Assembly: GCF_000176515.1 (NCBI RefSeq)
Contig: NZ_ADAQ01000011.1
Span: 248,001-312,000 of the forward strand
Direction of reading: 5' to 3'
DNA: 64,000 nt
From: Grimontia hollisae CIP 101886
GTDB taxonomy: Bacteria > Pseudomonadota > Gammaproteobacteria > Enterobacterales > Vibrionaceae
The notes under the pieces: model-generated
Databases searched by the model: none
The model's input: the letters and a program-made list of their open reading frames with translations, nothing else
What the model was told of the DNA's origin: nothing
Translations under genes and position numbers: made by a program
Part shown: piece after piece, positions 29,665 to 39,213 of the stretch
Layout: every line of letters starts with the position of its first letter
How positions within the stretch are numbered: position 1 is the stretch's first letter

Positions 29665-30552
29665 GTGCGTTTTTGCTCTACAATCGCTGCGGCTGCTTTA
29701 TTTGCGACTCAATCCGTCTCTGCATTCGATGCGTCCACTATCAATTTCGAACAGCAGGCATACCAATACAACACGGTCTATTCTTATACGCTGTCATCAC
29801 TGGAGGCGGGTCAACCCCTACCAAATGATTATTCACAACGTTTCAACGAGCCACGTGCTCACCATTTACCACGTTATATGACGACGTCTCCGGAAAAAGA
29901 CTGGGATTATCTGATGAACCAGACTTACACCATTTTGGGGTTGAGTGTGGCAACCGTTGGGTTGATGACCTTCCTGCCGGAAAGTGTGACTAATTGGACT
30001 GCAGAAGATCGTGACCTCTCCAACTTGGGTAGCAAGTGGTGGGATAACGTGTCTGAAGGGCCGGTGTGGGATAAAGATGACCATTACCTGAACTATGTGA
30101 TGCACCCTTATTTCGGGGGGGTTTATTATACCGCGGCACGCCACTCAGGCTTTAACGAGTTCGAGTCATTCCTCTACTCGTTCACTATGTCGACGTTTTT
30201 CTGGGAATATGGCGTAGAATCATTTGCAGAAGTCCCTTCCATTCAGGACATTATCGTCACGCCATTGTTCGGTGCAGCAGTGGGTGAATGGATGTACTTA
30301 ACCGAGCAAAATATCGTCGCAAATGGAGGGGAAGTGATAGGGTCTGAAACATTAGGTGATGTCAGCCTGTTCTTCCTGAACCCAGTCGGCCACATTCATG
30401 GTTGGGTTGCTAACCTGTGGCAAGGTGATACTGAAGTCCGGATGAACTACGATCCTTGGTTTAACAATCAAGATGCAGCAAAGTACGCGGCGGATGTAGG
30501 CGCTCCCTATGACAGCCAGTTTGTTGGTATGCAGGTCAGCCTGAAATTCTGA
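29665..30552 (+). CDS. DUF3943 family envelope protein, unknown function
   Basis: This 295-residue protein starts with a signal peptide (MRFCSTIAAAALFATQSVSA) that should be cleaved before FDAS. I chose the GTG at 29665 because GGGAGA lies just upstream and the signal is then intact. The body has a hydrophobic stretch (LGLSVATVGLMTFLP) and the conserved YVMHPYFGGVYYTAARHSG and FFWEYGVESFAEVPSIQDI segments that I associate with the DUF3943 family. It ends in QVSLKF, a terminal aromatic typical of outer-membrane beta proteins. Function is unknown; it is a single gene with its own terminator. Confidence 0.78.
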   Translation: MRFCSTIAAAALFATQSVSAFDASTINFEQQAYQYNTVYSYTLSSLEAGQPLPNDYSQRFNEPRAHHLPRYMTTSPEKDWDYLMNQTYTILGLSVATVGLMTFLPESVTNWTAEDRDLSNLGSKWWDNVSEGPVWDKDDHYLNYVMHPYFGGVYYTAARHSGFNEFESFLYSFTMSTFFWEYGVESFAEVPSIQDIIVTPLFGAAVGEWMYLTEQNIVANGGEVIGSETLGDVSLFFLNPVGHIHGWVANLWQGDTEVRMNYDPWFNNQDAAKYAADVGAPYDSQFVGMQVSLKF

Positions 30553-30569
30553 TAACGACTTCAGTCAGT

Positions 30570-30599
30570 AAAAAGCCAGCAACGCATGCTGGCTTTTTT
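30570..30599. terminator. bidirectional terminator between convergent genes
   Basis: AAAAAGCCAGCA / TGCTGGCTTTTTT stem-loop with A-run and T-run on opposite sides serves the DUF3943 gene on the plus strand and the TSUP gene on the minus strand. Confidence 0.88.
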
Positions 30600-30617
30600 C
30601 GTTTACGTAACGAAACC

Positions 30618-31340
30618 TTAGGAAAAACTATTGATCAACAATGCCATGCCCGCAAAACCACACAGGGTTAGAAGTCCGTACCTGACCCATTCTGCTCGAA
30701 CCCGAGGCGCCAATTTCTGCGCCAACATCGAAGATGCCAAAACCATGGGAAGACAGATAAGACTCACTTTTACATGCCACAGCGTAAAGTATCCCGCCAT
30801 ACTCTGGGCGCCGAGCGAGATAGTACAGCTGAAAATAAAATAGGCAGCGAGCGTTGCCCTGAGTTTGATCACATCCATTTTTTGCAACACCAACGCCATC
30901 GGCGGCCCACCAATCCCGGTAGTCGTCCCCATAATGGCCGCAGCAAACCCCGCCCAGAACATATTCTTGTTATTTGGCTCTACGGCAAATTTAAATACAC
31001 TGGCAACAACAGCGATCAGCACCGCTCCCCCCATGAGAAGTTCAAGTGCGTCGGCGGAAAGGTAATAAAGCAATACAGACGCGACAAGCGTGCCAGGCAA
31101 GCGCCCCACAAAGGCCCATCCTATGCCTTTGAGGGAAAGCTGGCTGCGATACTGCCAAGTGTTCACAATAGCAAGCCCCAGTGTCACCAGCGTCAAGCCG
31201 GCAGGCACCAATGACGGTTCAATAAACATCAGTATAGGGGCAGAGACAATCGCAAGCCCAAAACCAATCAGGCTTTGCACAAAGGCACCGGCACTCAATG
31301 CCAGCATGATCAGAATGAGTGCTTCCATGCTCACAGCCAT
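30618..31340 (-). CDS. TSUP/TauE-SafE family membrane transporter
   Basis: This 240-residue protein has about seven or eight hydrophobic segments and the two TSUP half-repeats, QSLIGFGLAIVSAPIL near the N-terminus and MGTTTGIGGPPMALVL in the middle. Family members move sulfite, sulfonates or other organic anions; the substrate here is unknown. The ATG lies three bases after the stop codon of the upstream methyltransferase, so translation is coupled. The position downstream of cysB hints at a sulfur-linked role, but this is only context. Confidence 0.85.
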   Translation of the reverse strand: MAVSMEALILIMLALSAGAFVQSLIGFGLAIVSAPILMFIEPSLVPAGLTLVTLGLAIVNTWQYRSQLSLKGIGWAFVGRLPGTLVASVLLYYLSADALELLMGGAVLIAVVASVFKFAVEPNNKNMFWAGFAAAIMGTTTGIGGPPMALVLQKMDVIKLRATLAAYFIFSCTISLGAQSMAGYFTLWHVKVSLICLPMVLASSMLAQKLAPRVRAEWVRYGLLTLCGFAGMALLINSFS

Positions 31341-31343
31341 GAT

Positions 31344-32549
31344 TCACTTCCTTTTGGCGTGGATAAGCAGATTCCTCGGCGTCAATTCACGAGGACAAAA
31401 CGTCGATATATCTGTTTGGTAACCGTTTTCTGTCAGATAAAGCGCACGATCCAATACCAACCAGATCTCCAGAGGACGGCGGAAAAGGGTACGTACCGTT
31501 TCCATTTTCTCTACCATCAAAAAACGTGATTCACCTTGCTGCTGGAAATACCCATAATCGATACCCGCCGGTAAGGTCATGTTTTTTTGATATGCAGCCC
31601 AGCGACAGAATGCCTCAAAGCCTTCACCCAACAACGACTTTTGTACGTTAGGAACCGGTAAATACCGCCCACTGTTAAACAGATATCTCTGCAAAGCATC
31701 AAAACCCAACCGAAAGCTTACTTCCACAAAGCGTTTATTTTTCACCGTCTGCCCTGCGGTCACCGTTTCCTGCAATGGCAGTTTCAAATCATGCTTGCTT
31801 AACGACAATGCCGATGCTTTCGCCAAACGGGATAAGGGGTGATAGTGCGTATCATGAATAAGATGATAACAGCAAGGGGAAACCGCAAGCGACATAGGCT
31901 TTACCGCGACAGCGTGTTTAAGCAAGGTAACATGCAAATCCCCACAAGCATGAAGCGCAACCGCATGGTCACACCTCTCTACCAGCGCTTGGCTCGCCAT
32001 AGCAAACGCATCACCCTGAACGAATGCCATCGGCAACTGATGCTTATCGGCATATGCCTGGCCGTCATCACAAAGTGGCTTTTGCCACTCCAGGCTGGTT
32101 ACCGATGCTTGTTTTGTCACCGCCAGAATACGGCCAAGATACCCTTTACCGGCACACCATTCCAGCCAACATTGCCCCTCGCCCCCCGGGACGGCAGCTG
32201 TGAATGCGTTGATTTGTGCCCACTTACGGCCGGGAATACCCGTAGACCAGAACGTATCACATCCTGGGTTTTCTACGTCCCGTGCTCCGACATCACATAG
32301 TGCCTGTAATCTTCGGGCATCAGGGATCCACTCGCTTACCGCTTTGGCGAGGTTTTCAGGCGTGGCCTTCCATTGCTGCAATGATGTCAGGGACTGTTGA
32401 TCCAACCAATCGCAAAGCCCAGGGTGACTTTCCTGCCAAGGCAGTACCATGCAATCAAACGGTACGCCCTGCCACAACGATGTATGTGCTGACAGCAGGG
32501 TGTCTAATTGCGAAAAACGATCAGCAAGATCTTCATATGAAAGGAACAA
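31344..32549 (-). CDS. SAM-dependent methyltransferase (Methyltransf_32-like), unknown substrate
   Basis: This 401-residue protein has a Rossmann methyltransferase core in its middle: the SAM loop EWCAGKGYLGRILA, then ALHACGDLH and a SPCCYHLI segment, the signature of the Methyltransf_32 group (related to GSTCD and some RNA methyltransferases). The N-terminal 100 and C-terminal 100 residues have no motif I know. It is coupled to the TSUP gene downstream and lies 102 bp downstream of cysB, separated by two imperfect palindromes. Its function is not established. Confidence 0.75.
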   Translation of the reverse strand: MFLSYEDLADRFSQLDTLLSAHTSLWQGVPFDCMVLPWQESHPGLCDWLDQQSLTSLQQWKATPENLAKAVSEWIPDARRLQALCDVGARDVENPGCDTFWSTGIPGRKWAQINAFTAAVPGGEGQCWLEWCAGKGYLGRILAVTKQASVTSLEWQKPLCDDGQAYADKHQLPMAFVQGDAFAMASQALVERCDHAVALHACGDLHVTLLKHAVAVKPMSLAVSPCCYHLIHDTHYHPLSRLAKASALSLSKHDLKLPLQETVTAGQTVKNKRFVEVSFRLGFDALQRYLFNSGRYLPVPNVQKSLLGEGFEAFCRWAAYQKNMTLPAGIDYGYFQQQGESRFLMVEKMETVRTLFRRPLEIWLVLDRALYLTENGYQTDISTFCPRELTPRNLLIHAKRK

Positions 32550-32599
32550 ACAACCACCTCTCCCGCATCGCGGAAATACCGGAAAAACTGGCGAAGTAT

Positions 32600-32637
32600 A
32601 TACCCAACCTGCCAGAAGTTGCAGGCAGTTAGGGTAT
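32600..32637. repeat. imperfect palindrome of the TATACCCAA type between cysB and the methyltransferase
   Basis: ATACCC / GGGTAT outer arms and CTGCC / GGCAG inner arms enclose an AGAAGTTGCA loop with small bulges. It resembles the hairpin at 10006-10061 in its outer arms. It lies in the only non-coding space of the cysB-methyltransferase pair. Confidence 0.5.
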
Positions 32638-32647
32638 CGCTAAACAG

Positions 32648-33947
<1,300 letters not shown>

Positions 33948-34703
33948 ATGAATATCGCCTTAGTTGTTGGCTTATGCGTCATTCTGCTTGGTCTTATTGT
34001 TGGCTACAACATTATGGCTCAGCAACGACAACGTGTAGAGTCTACCAAGCGCCAGGAAATGGCTAAATATATCGCCGTTATTGATGCCACCGAAGAGCTG
34101 ATCGGAAACGCGCACAACCTTCCATACAGTGGCGCTCTGCTTATTTGCCTAAACCAGAAAATTCTGGATGCGCTGAAAACCATGCATGAAATCGATAAAA
34201 GTGATCGCTCTTTGCCACAGCGAATCACCGATGTGCAAAACCAAATCAACCAGATCAAGCAAAGCTACCAGAATAAAGAATCTACCTCATTCCGTGTACC
34301 AGACAGTGACCGTGAAGCGATTTCCATGTTGAAACTGGTAAAACGCTTACGCGCAGTGATCAAAGCAGAACACACTAAGGGTCGTTTACAAACACAGGCC
34401 TTTGTGGCCGAAAATGCGCGCCTTGAACAGATGCAAATGAAGATCAACGTCGAGAATGTGTTGAAGCGCGTTAACGATGCCAAAATCAAAGGCCAGATGG
34501 GGACCGCACAACAGCTTCTGAAGAAAGCACTGGATGTTGTCAGCGCCAAAAATGATCCTTATTGCCAATCAGCAAAAGAAAACCTTTCTGCGATGCTGGA
34601 AGATGTCAACACTGCCTTGAATGAAAGCACCGCTGCACAAAAACCAAAAGACAAAGAAAGCGATGAGCTGGACGAGCTGTTTGCGCCAAAGAAAAAATGG
34701 TAA
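33948..34703 (+). CDS. membrane-anchored coiled-coil protein, unknown
   Basis: This 251-residue protein has one N-terminal membrane helix (about residues 3-23, IALVVGLCVILLGLIVGYNI) followed by a charged, largely helical cytoplasmic part with likely coiled coil and a Lys/Glu-rich tail ending in PKKKW. I think it is conserved beside cysB in Vibrionaceae, but I know no function. The membrane anchor plus helical rod resembles scaffold or division accessory proteins only in general shape. A strong terminator follows. Confidence 0.8.
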   Translation: MNIALVVGLCVILLGLIVGYNIMAQQRQRVESTKRQEMAKYIAVIDATEELIGNAHNLPYSGALLICLNQKILDALKTMHEIDKSDRSLPQRITDVQNQINQIKQSYQNKESTSFRVPDSDREAISMLKLVKRLRAVIKAEHTKGRLQTQAFVAENARLEQMQMKINVENVLKRVNDAKIKGQMGTAQQLLKKALDVVSAKNDPYCQSAKENLSAMLEDVNTALNESTAAQKPKDKESDELDELFAPKKKW

Positions 34704-34888
34704 ACCTCACCCCTCGTTATTTATAAAAAATCCCAGCGCTGTTTTTACGCTGGGATTTTTCTTCTCCGGACGTTATACCCTCGTGTTATCCCACCGACGT
34801 TAAACGGTTAACACCGTTACCAAACGACACAAAAAACCAACAGTGACAACACCAAACCTGTGCCCATTTTACACCCCTATAACCCTTA
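34704..34888. other. intergenic space before the DUF3100 operon
   Basis: It contains the terminator at 34725-34760 and otherwise no gene or clear motif. The right-hand part leads into the T-N11-A palindrome and the operon promoter. Confidence 0.5.
34725..34760 (+). terminator. intrinsic terminator after the coiled-coil gene
   Basis: AAAAATCCCAGCG / CGCTGGGATTTTT stem (13 pairs) with a nine-base loop and T-run. Confidence 0.92.
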
Positions 34889-34903
34889 ATTCCCTAGGGG
34901 AAT
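34889..34903. promoter_or_regulatory. LysR-type (T-N11-A) palindrome before the DUF3100 operon
   Basis: ATTCCC-TAG-GGGAAT is a perfect 15-bp interrupted palindrome that fits the LysR core T-N11-A. It lies 114 bp before the first gene, and about 90 bp before the start expected from the -10 box at 34977. The LysR gene at the end of the module is the natural partner. Confidence 0.6.
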
Positions 34904-34976
34904 ATCATAGTTAGTTTTCATCTAGACACCGGTTCCGAGGGTTGATCTCATTCACATTTCGCGATTGTTCTATCCC

Positions 34977-34982
34977 TATAAT
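34977..34982 (+). promoter_or_regulatory. -10 box of the DUF3100 operon
   Basis: A perfect TATAAT lies 35 bp before the start codon. No good -35 hexamer is present 16-18 bp upstream, which suits a promoter that needs an activator such as a LysR protein. Confidence 0.5.
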
Positions 34983-35016
34983 CGGCGAGGATTTCCACTT
35001 TTACTGTTGAATAAAC

Positions 35017-35841
35017 ATGAGCATAGAAGAAAACAAAGTCGGTCAGGCACGTGTTGTCGTGACCAGTGTTATCGCGGTATCCGCACTGATTTTCCTATCC
35101 CAGTTTGTTATCGGTACCCAGAAAATAGATCTGGGCTTTGCCACCCTCTCCATCCTGCCAATGCTGTTTGCAGTGATGTTCGGTATGGCGCTGTCGGTGA
35201 ACTGGACCAAAAACAAAATCAAGGCATGGGGTAAAATCTTCACCGAAAAAGAAGAAGGCTTTTGCGGCAAGATGGTTGGTTACTGCCTGTTGGTATTGGG
35301 TACCCAATACGCAGGCATGATTATTCCCAACCTAGAGATGATCATTGATGCTGGCATTCCCCTGTTGTTCCAGGAACTGGGTAACCTGCTTCCCATCTTG
35401 GTTGCCATTCCATTGGCAGTGAAGTTCAAGTTTGACCGCAAAGCAATTGGTGCATGCTCGTCTATTAGTCGCGAGCCTTCTATCGCCGTTATCCAGGGCA
35501 AGTTTGGCACTGGTAGTCCTGAATACGTCGGCGTGCTGGCAATTTACCTGTGCGGTTCAGTGATCGGCACCCTGTGGTTCTCTGTGTTAGGCAGTATCGC
35601 CCCGCTGACTGGTCTACACCCACTGGCATTGGCCGCAGGCTCCGGCGTCGGCTCTGGCTCTATGTTGAGTGCGGCATCCGGTGCGCTGGTCTCCGGCCTT
35701 GAGCCTGCGCTGGCACAACAAGTCCTGAGTATTGCGGCAGCATCTAATCTGTTGTCTTCTGTTTTGGGTGCACTGTCGCTGACCTTCCTGGGTCTGCCTC
35801 TGGCTGAATGCGTTTACAAACTTTGCAATAAAGGTAACTAA
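35017..35841 (+). CDS. DUF3100 family membrane protein, putative transporter subunit
   Basis: This 274-residue protein has about seven hydrophobic segments (near residues 12-34, 38-60, 84-105, 108-134, 168-198, 202-228 and 236-268). A glycine/serine-rich AAGSGVGSGSMLSAASG stretch between late segments resembles the re-entrant substrate loops of secondary transporters. I place it in DUF3100 from memory of that family; its function is unknown. It is first in a tight operon: the 149-residue membrane protein starts three bases after its stop. It may be one half of a two-part carrier. Confidence 0.72.
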   Translation: MSIEENKVGQARVVVTSVIAVSALIFLSQFVIGTQKIDLGFATLSILPMLFAVMFGMALSVNWTKNKIKAWGKIFTEKEEGFCGKMVGYCLLVLGTQYAGMIIPNLEMIIDAGIPLLFQELGNLLPILVAIPLAVKFKFDRKAIGACSSISREPSIAVIQGKFGTGSPEYVGVLAIYLCGSVIGTLWFSVLGSIAPLTGLHPLALAAGSGVGSGSMLSAASGALVSGLEPALAQQVLSIAAASNLLSSVLGALSLTFLGLPLAECVYKLCNKGN

Positions 35842-35844
35842 GTC

Positions 35845-36294
35845 ATGAAAGCGATTATGAATGACATGAAGCTGGTATCGCTTGCAATTGTACTGGCTGG
35901 CTTTACCCAGTTCCTGACTAATGGCACGGCGCCAACTGAAATGGTTCACAGCTTTATAGCCATGTCCGTGATTGTGTTCCTGTCTCTGGTAGCGAAGAAG
36001 TACATTCCATCTTCCCTGCCAACGTTTGCTTACGCAACCATCATCGGCATCTTGATCTGTCTGCCTGAGACACCTGTGCGTACTTACTTCCTGGAGTCTG
36101 TGGGCAAGATCCAGTTCTTGTCTGTGTGTGTGCCGCTACTGGCGTTCGCCGGCCTGTCTGTCGGCGGTCAGATGGAAGAACTGAAAAAAATGTCCTGGAA
36201 AGTTATCGTTATCTTCCTCGTCGTTGCCACCAGTTGTTTCTTCGGTGCATCTGTAATTGCGCAAATCGGTTTCCAAATGAAAGGGATCATCTAA
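35845..36294 (+). CDS. 149-residue membrane protein, putative partner of the DUF3100 protein
   Basis: This protein has about four or five hydrophobic segments (near residues 9-26, 33-48, 54-75, 85-108 and 118-140) and no enzymatic motif. The segment FAGLSVGGQMEELKKMSWK recalls the end of ion-coupled carriers. It is sandwiched without gaps: three bases after the DUF3100 gene and directly abutting the amidohydrolase (TAA then ATG). The two membrane proteins together are about 423 residues, a normal size for one carrier, so they may be a split transporter. I do not recognise the family. Confidence 0.65.
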   Translation: MKAIMNDMKLVSLAIVLAGFTQFLTNGTAPTEMVHSFIAMSVIVFLSLVAKKYIPSSLPTFAYATIIGILICLPETPVRTYFLESVGKIQFLSVCVPLLAFAGLSVGGQMEELKKMSWKVIVIFLVVATSCFFGASVIAQIGFQMKGII

Positions 36295-37482
36295 ATGTCA
36301 GCAAAATATTCTACTTTCAACCTGGACAGCAAACTGTTGGACCTGCATGCATTCAGCATTAAAACCCGTCGTGACCTGCATCAGATCCCGGAACTCTCGG
36401 GTGAAGAATTTAAAACCACGGCTTACTGTCAGGCGCTGATGCGTGAAATGGGCTACACCCTGACCACGTACGAGGGGTTCACCGGTTTTATCGCAGATTT
36501 AACTGTAAACCCAGCGTGGAAACGTGTTGGCTTCCGTGCAGACATGGACGCACTGGAAATGAACGACATGACCGACAACGAATACCGTTCAACCCATGAA
36601 GGGCGTTCACACAACTGTGGTCACGACACCCACATGGCGATTGCCCTGACCACGGCGAAATATCTGGCTGAAAACCACAACGAATTGAAACACAACGTGC
36701 GCTTTATCTTCCAAATGGCAGAAGAAGACATGCGGGTACCAGGTGCCAGCAAAATGGTTGAGCTTGGCTGCATGGACGGTGTGTCGGAAGTGTATGCCCT
36801 GCACAACGATGCGGCGCTGGAATACGGTGTTGTGAAAATCAACAACGGTATTATGTCTTCTTATGGCTCGGCATGGACACTGGAAGTGCACGGCGTATCT
36901 GCGCACGGCTCGACGCCACAGAAAGGCCTGGATGCTATCCGCGAAGCCAGCCGTATCATTATGGATATGGACTATGTGGTTGCGAAGCGCACCAATCCGT
37001 TCAGCCCGGCGGTATTCGGTTGCGGCATGTTCAATGGCGGCAGCATTCCAAATGCCATTGCAGATTACGCGCAGGCACGTGGTACTATCCGCGCAATGGA
37101 TGCAGAAACGGACCAGATCCTGAAAAACAGCTTTGAAACCTTCGTGAAGGAAAGTGAAATCCGTGGTTTTAAAACCACCATGGTATGCGAAGGCTACCCT
37201 GCGGTGATCAACCACCCGGATGCGTATCAGCGTGTAGTGGACGCAGCGCGCGCTACCGTACCGGCAGACCGGCTCGATCCGAACGGCAACCCCATGACAG
37301 GCTCTGAAGATTTCAGTCTGATGATAAACGCGGCAGAAGATTGCAAAGGTGCAATGTTCTTCCTGGGCAGTGGTAACAAAGAAGCAGGTATCTGTAACTA
37401 CCTGCATTCAAATCCTTACTACGTGGATGACGACTTTCTGCTGATCGGTGCGCAGATCTTTATCCGCATCGCATGCAGCTGA
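36295..37482 (+). CDS. M20-family amidohydrolase/metallopeptidase
   Basis: This 395-residue enzyme belongs to the M20D group (hippurate, N-acyl amino acid or aminobenzoyl-glutamate hydrolases). Metal-site motifs are visible: GFRADMDALEMND, HNCGHDTHMA (canonical CGHDGH, with Thr for Gly), FQMAEED (canonical FQPAEE), and GSEDFS near the end, with a final His in NYLHSNP. It should be a cytoplasmic enzyme using two divalent metals. It abuts the transporter-like genes, which suggests that it cleaves an imported amide; the substrate is unknown. Confidence 0.88.
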   Translation: MSAKYSTFNLDSKLLDLHAFSIKTRRDLHQIPELSGEEFKTTAYCQALMREMGYTLTTYEGFTGFIADLTVNPAWKRVGFRADMDALEMNDMTDNEYRSTHEGRSHNCGHDTHMAIALTTAKYLAENHNELKHNVRFIFQMAEEDMRVPGASKMVELGCMDGVSEVYALHNDAALEYGVVKINNGIMSSYGSAWTLEVHGVSAHGSTPQKGLDAIREASRIIMDMDYVVAKRTNPFSPAVFGCGMFNGGSIPNAIADYAQARGTIRAMDAETDQILKNSFETFVKESEIRGFKTTMVCEGYPAVINHPDAYQRVVDAARATVPADRLDPNGNPMTGSEDFSLMINAAEDCKGAMFFLGSGNKEAGICNYLHSNPYYVDDDFLLIGAQIFIRIACS

Positions 37483-37512
37483 CAAAAACAGAGACTATCG
37501 AGACTGTAAGCG

Positions 37513-37546
37513 AAGGGGCTGGCTCACCACCAGCCCCTTTTCTTTA
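37513..37546 (+). terminator. terminator of the DUF3100-M20 operon
   Basis: AAGGGGCTGG / CCAGCCCCTT stem with seven-base loop, then TTTCTTT. Confidence 0.88.
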
Positions 37547-37566
37547 AACAATAAAACTGGCAAAGA

Positions 37567-37593
37567 AAACACCGGCGTTTTTTGCCGGCGTTT
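37567..37593 (-). terminator. terminator of the CysB-like regulator gene
   Basis: AAAC-CCGGC / GCCGG-GTTT stem with one A-C mismatch. On the minus strand it is followed by TTTTCTTTG, 20 bp past the stop codon. Confidence 0.7.
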
Positions 37594-37613
37594 CTATCAG
37601 AATCGCGGTGTCA

Positions 37614-38588
37614 TCAGTAAACCGGGAGTTCCAGTCCCTCAAACAACTTGTCTACCTTATCGCTGCTGTTTTGCATCAACACACTTTCCATCAAGGTCTT
37701 GGTCAGGTGCGGTGAAAACGACGTCAGAAAATCATACATATAGTTTTGCAGCAAAATGTCTTTTGAAAAGCAAATCCAGGCGTTACAAGGTTCGAACAGG
37801 TGATCCAGGTTAATGTACGTCAGGCCACTGTTTTCTATATCTTTAGCTGCCAGGGTAGAAACAATGCCAATGCCAAAGCCCAGCTGTACGTATCGCTTAA
37901 TCACATCGGCATCCATCACTGTCATAAAGTAATTTGGGGTAATACCCGCACGTTGGAAAGTCTCATCCTGAACCTGGCGCCCAGTCGAACCCGGTTCATA
38001 GCTCAGGATAGGATATTCAGAAAGCTGTTTGAGCGTCGGCTTTCTCACGACGGCTAACGGATGATCTTCCGGCACCACCAATCCCATTGTCCAGCGATAG
38101 GCAGGCAGTTGGATCAGATCATTATCCGCACCAATATCGTGGGCAACAATCGAGAAATCTGAATGCCCTTTACTGATCACACCTTTGGTTTGCAGGGGTA
38201 ACGTAGGGTGCAGGTGGAAATTGATGTTTGGATATTTTTTGGTGAAATACGACACACTGTTTGGCAGCAAATAACGTGCAATCGTGTGAGTGGTATAGAT
38301 GTTCAGCGTACCGACACTGGGGTCGAGATGCTCGCTGGCAAGGGCCTTGATCTTCTGTTCAAGCGCCAGCATGCGCTCAACCTGCTCAAGGATGCGCTCA
38401 CCAATTGGCGTAATACCACTCAGATTTTTACCGCGACGTTCAAAGATCCTGACACCCAGTTCCTTTTCAAGCAGGCCAACTTGCTTACTCACCCCTGGTT
38501 GGGTAGTAAAAAGCGACTGCGAAGCCGCAGACACATTCAGATTATTGTCCTTGATCGCTTTTAAATATTTAAGCTGCTGAAGTTTCAA
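37614..38588 (-). CDS. CysB-like LysR-type regulator of the DUF3100 module
   Basis: This 324-residue regulator is a close paralogue of CysB in length and layout: [20 protein letters not shown] at the start, the helix-turn-helix AASQSLFTTQPGVSKQVGLL, and the last residues ELPVY (CysB here ends ELPVR). The effector domain differs clearly (YTTHTIARYLLP, SDFSIVAHDIG). It is convergent with the M20 operon and probably controls it through the T-N11-A palindrome at 34889-34903. Its ligand is unknown; it might be Cbl-like, but Cbl normally sits with sulfonate genes. Confidence 0.88.
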   Translation of the reverse strand: MKLQQLKYLKAIKDNNLNVSAASQSLFTTQPGVSKQVGLLEKELGVRIFERRGKNLSGITPIGERILEQVERMLALEQKIKALASEHLDPSVGTLNIYTTHTIARYLLPNSVSYFTKKYPNINFHLHPTLPLQTKGVISKGHSDFSIVAHDIGADNDLIQLPAYRWTMGLVVPEDHPLAVVRKPTLKQLSEYPILSYEPGSTGRQVQDETFQRAGITPNYFMTVMDADVIKRYVQLGFGIGIVSTLAAKDIENSGLTYINLDHLFEPCNAWICFSKDILLQNYMYDFLTSFSPHLTKTLMESVLMQNSSDKVDKLFEGLELPVY

Positions 38589-38700
38589 TCCCTTACTCCA
38601 TTCAACGATGTCAGCGTTAGAACTTAAATTTATAAGAGCAAACCTTTTTACACAAGTGAAACCGGGGAAATTTGGCTGGGGACAACAAAGTTTGAGATGA

Positions 38701-38723
38701 CGGCAGGGTGTTTGAGCCTGCCG
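38701..38723 (-). terminator. weak hairpin after the LMW phosphatase gene
   Basis: CGGCAGG / CCTGCCG stem with a nine-base loop, 17 bp past the stop on the minus strand, with no proper T-run. Confidence 0.4.
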
Positions 38724-38739
38724 GCACAGGCTCTACAGG

Positions 38740-39213
38740 TCAGCGGCGGGATTGGCAAAGGTCCAGTACTGCATCACTGGCTTTTTCAATCAGATCCAAT
38801 ACGCGCTCAAACCCTTGGTTACCCCCATAGTAGGGATCAGGGATTTCTTTCACAGGCGATGTCCCGTGACTCAAAAAAAGCGACACACGGTTCCGGTATT
38901 TATCCGGACAACGGTCAAGCAAATCAGCCAGGTTAGCCTTGTCCGATGCCAATATGTAATCAAACGCTTCAAAGTCTGATGCGTTGACCTGGCGTGAGTA
39001 GATGCCGGTAAAATCGTACCCCCTCGCTTCTCCCGCTTTTCGGGCGCGTTCATCCGGTTTTGCGCCGGTGTGATAGCCGATGGTCCCTGCTGAATCGATC
39101 ACGACATCCAAACCACGGGCCTGCGCTTTGGCGCGAAGTACTGCTTCTCCGGTAGGCGAACGACAGATATTGCCCATACAGACAACGAGTATTTTTAGTG
39201 GGTTAGCAGACAT
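38740..39213 (-). CDS. low-molecular-weight protein tyrosine phosphatase
   Basis: This 157-residue enzyme has the catalytic P-loop VVCMGNICRSP (nucleophile Cys about residue 12, Arg 18) near the N-terminus and the general-acid loop DPYYGG later. I chose the ATG at 39213, which has a GGAG site and gives the usual short N-terminus. It is not beside capsule genes, so it is closer to the stand-alone YfkJ/eukaryote-like group than to Wzb. Its target is unknown. Confidence 0.9.
   Translation of the reverse strand: MSANPLKILVVCMGNICRSPTGEAVLRAKAQARGLDVVIDSAGTIGYHTGAKPDERARKAGEARGYDFTGIYSRQVNASDFEAFDYILASDKANLADLLDRCPDKYRNRVSLFLSHGTSPVKEIPDPYYGGNQGFERVLDLIEKASDAVLDLCQSRR

Noticed and set aside
36607-37407. 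266-codon minus-strand frame opposite the M20 hydrolase
   Set aside because: Histidine- and valine-rich antisense shadow of a conserved metalloenzyme gene.
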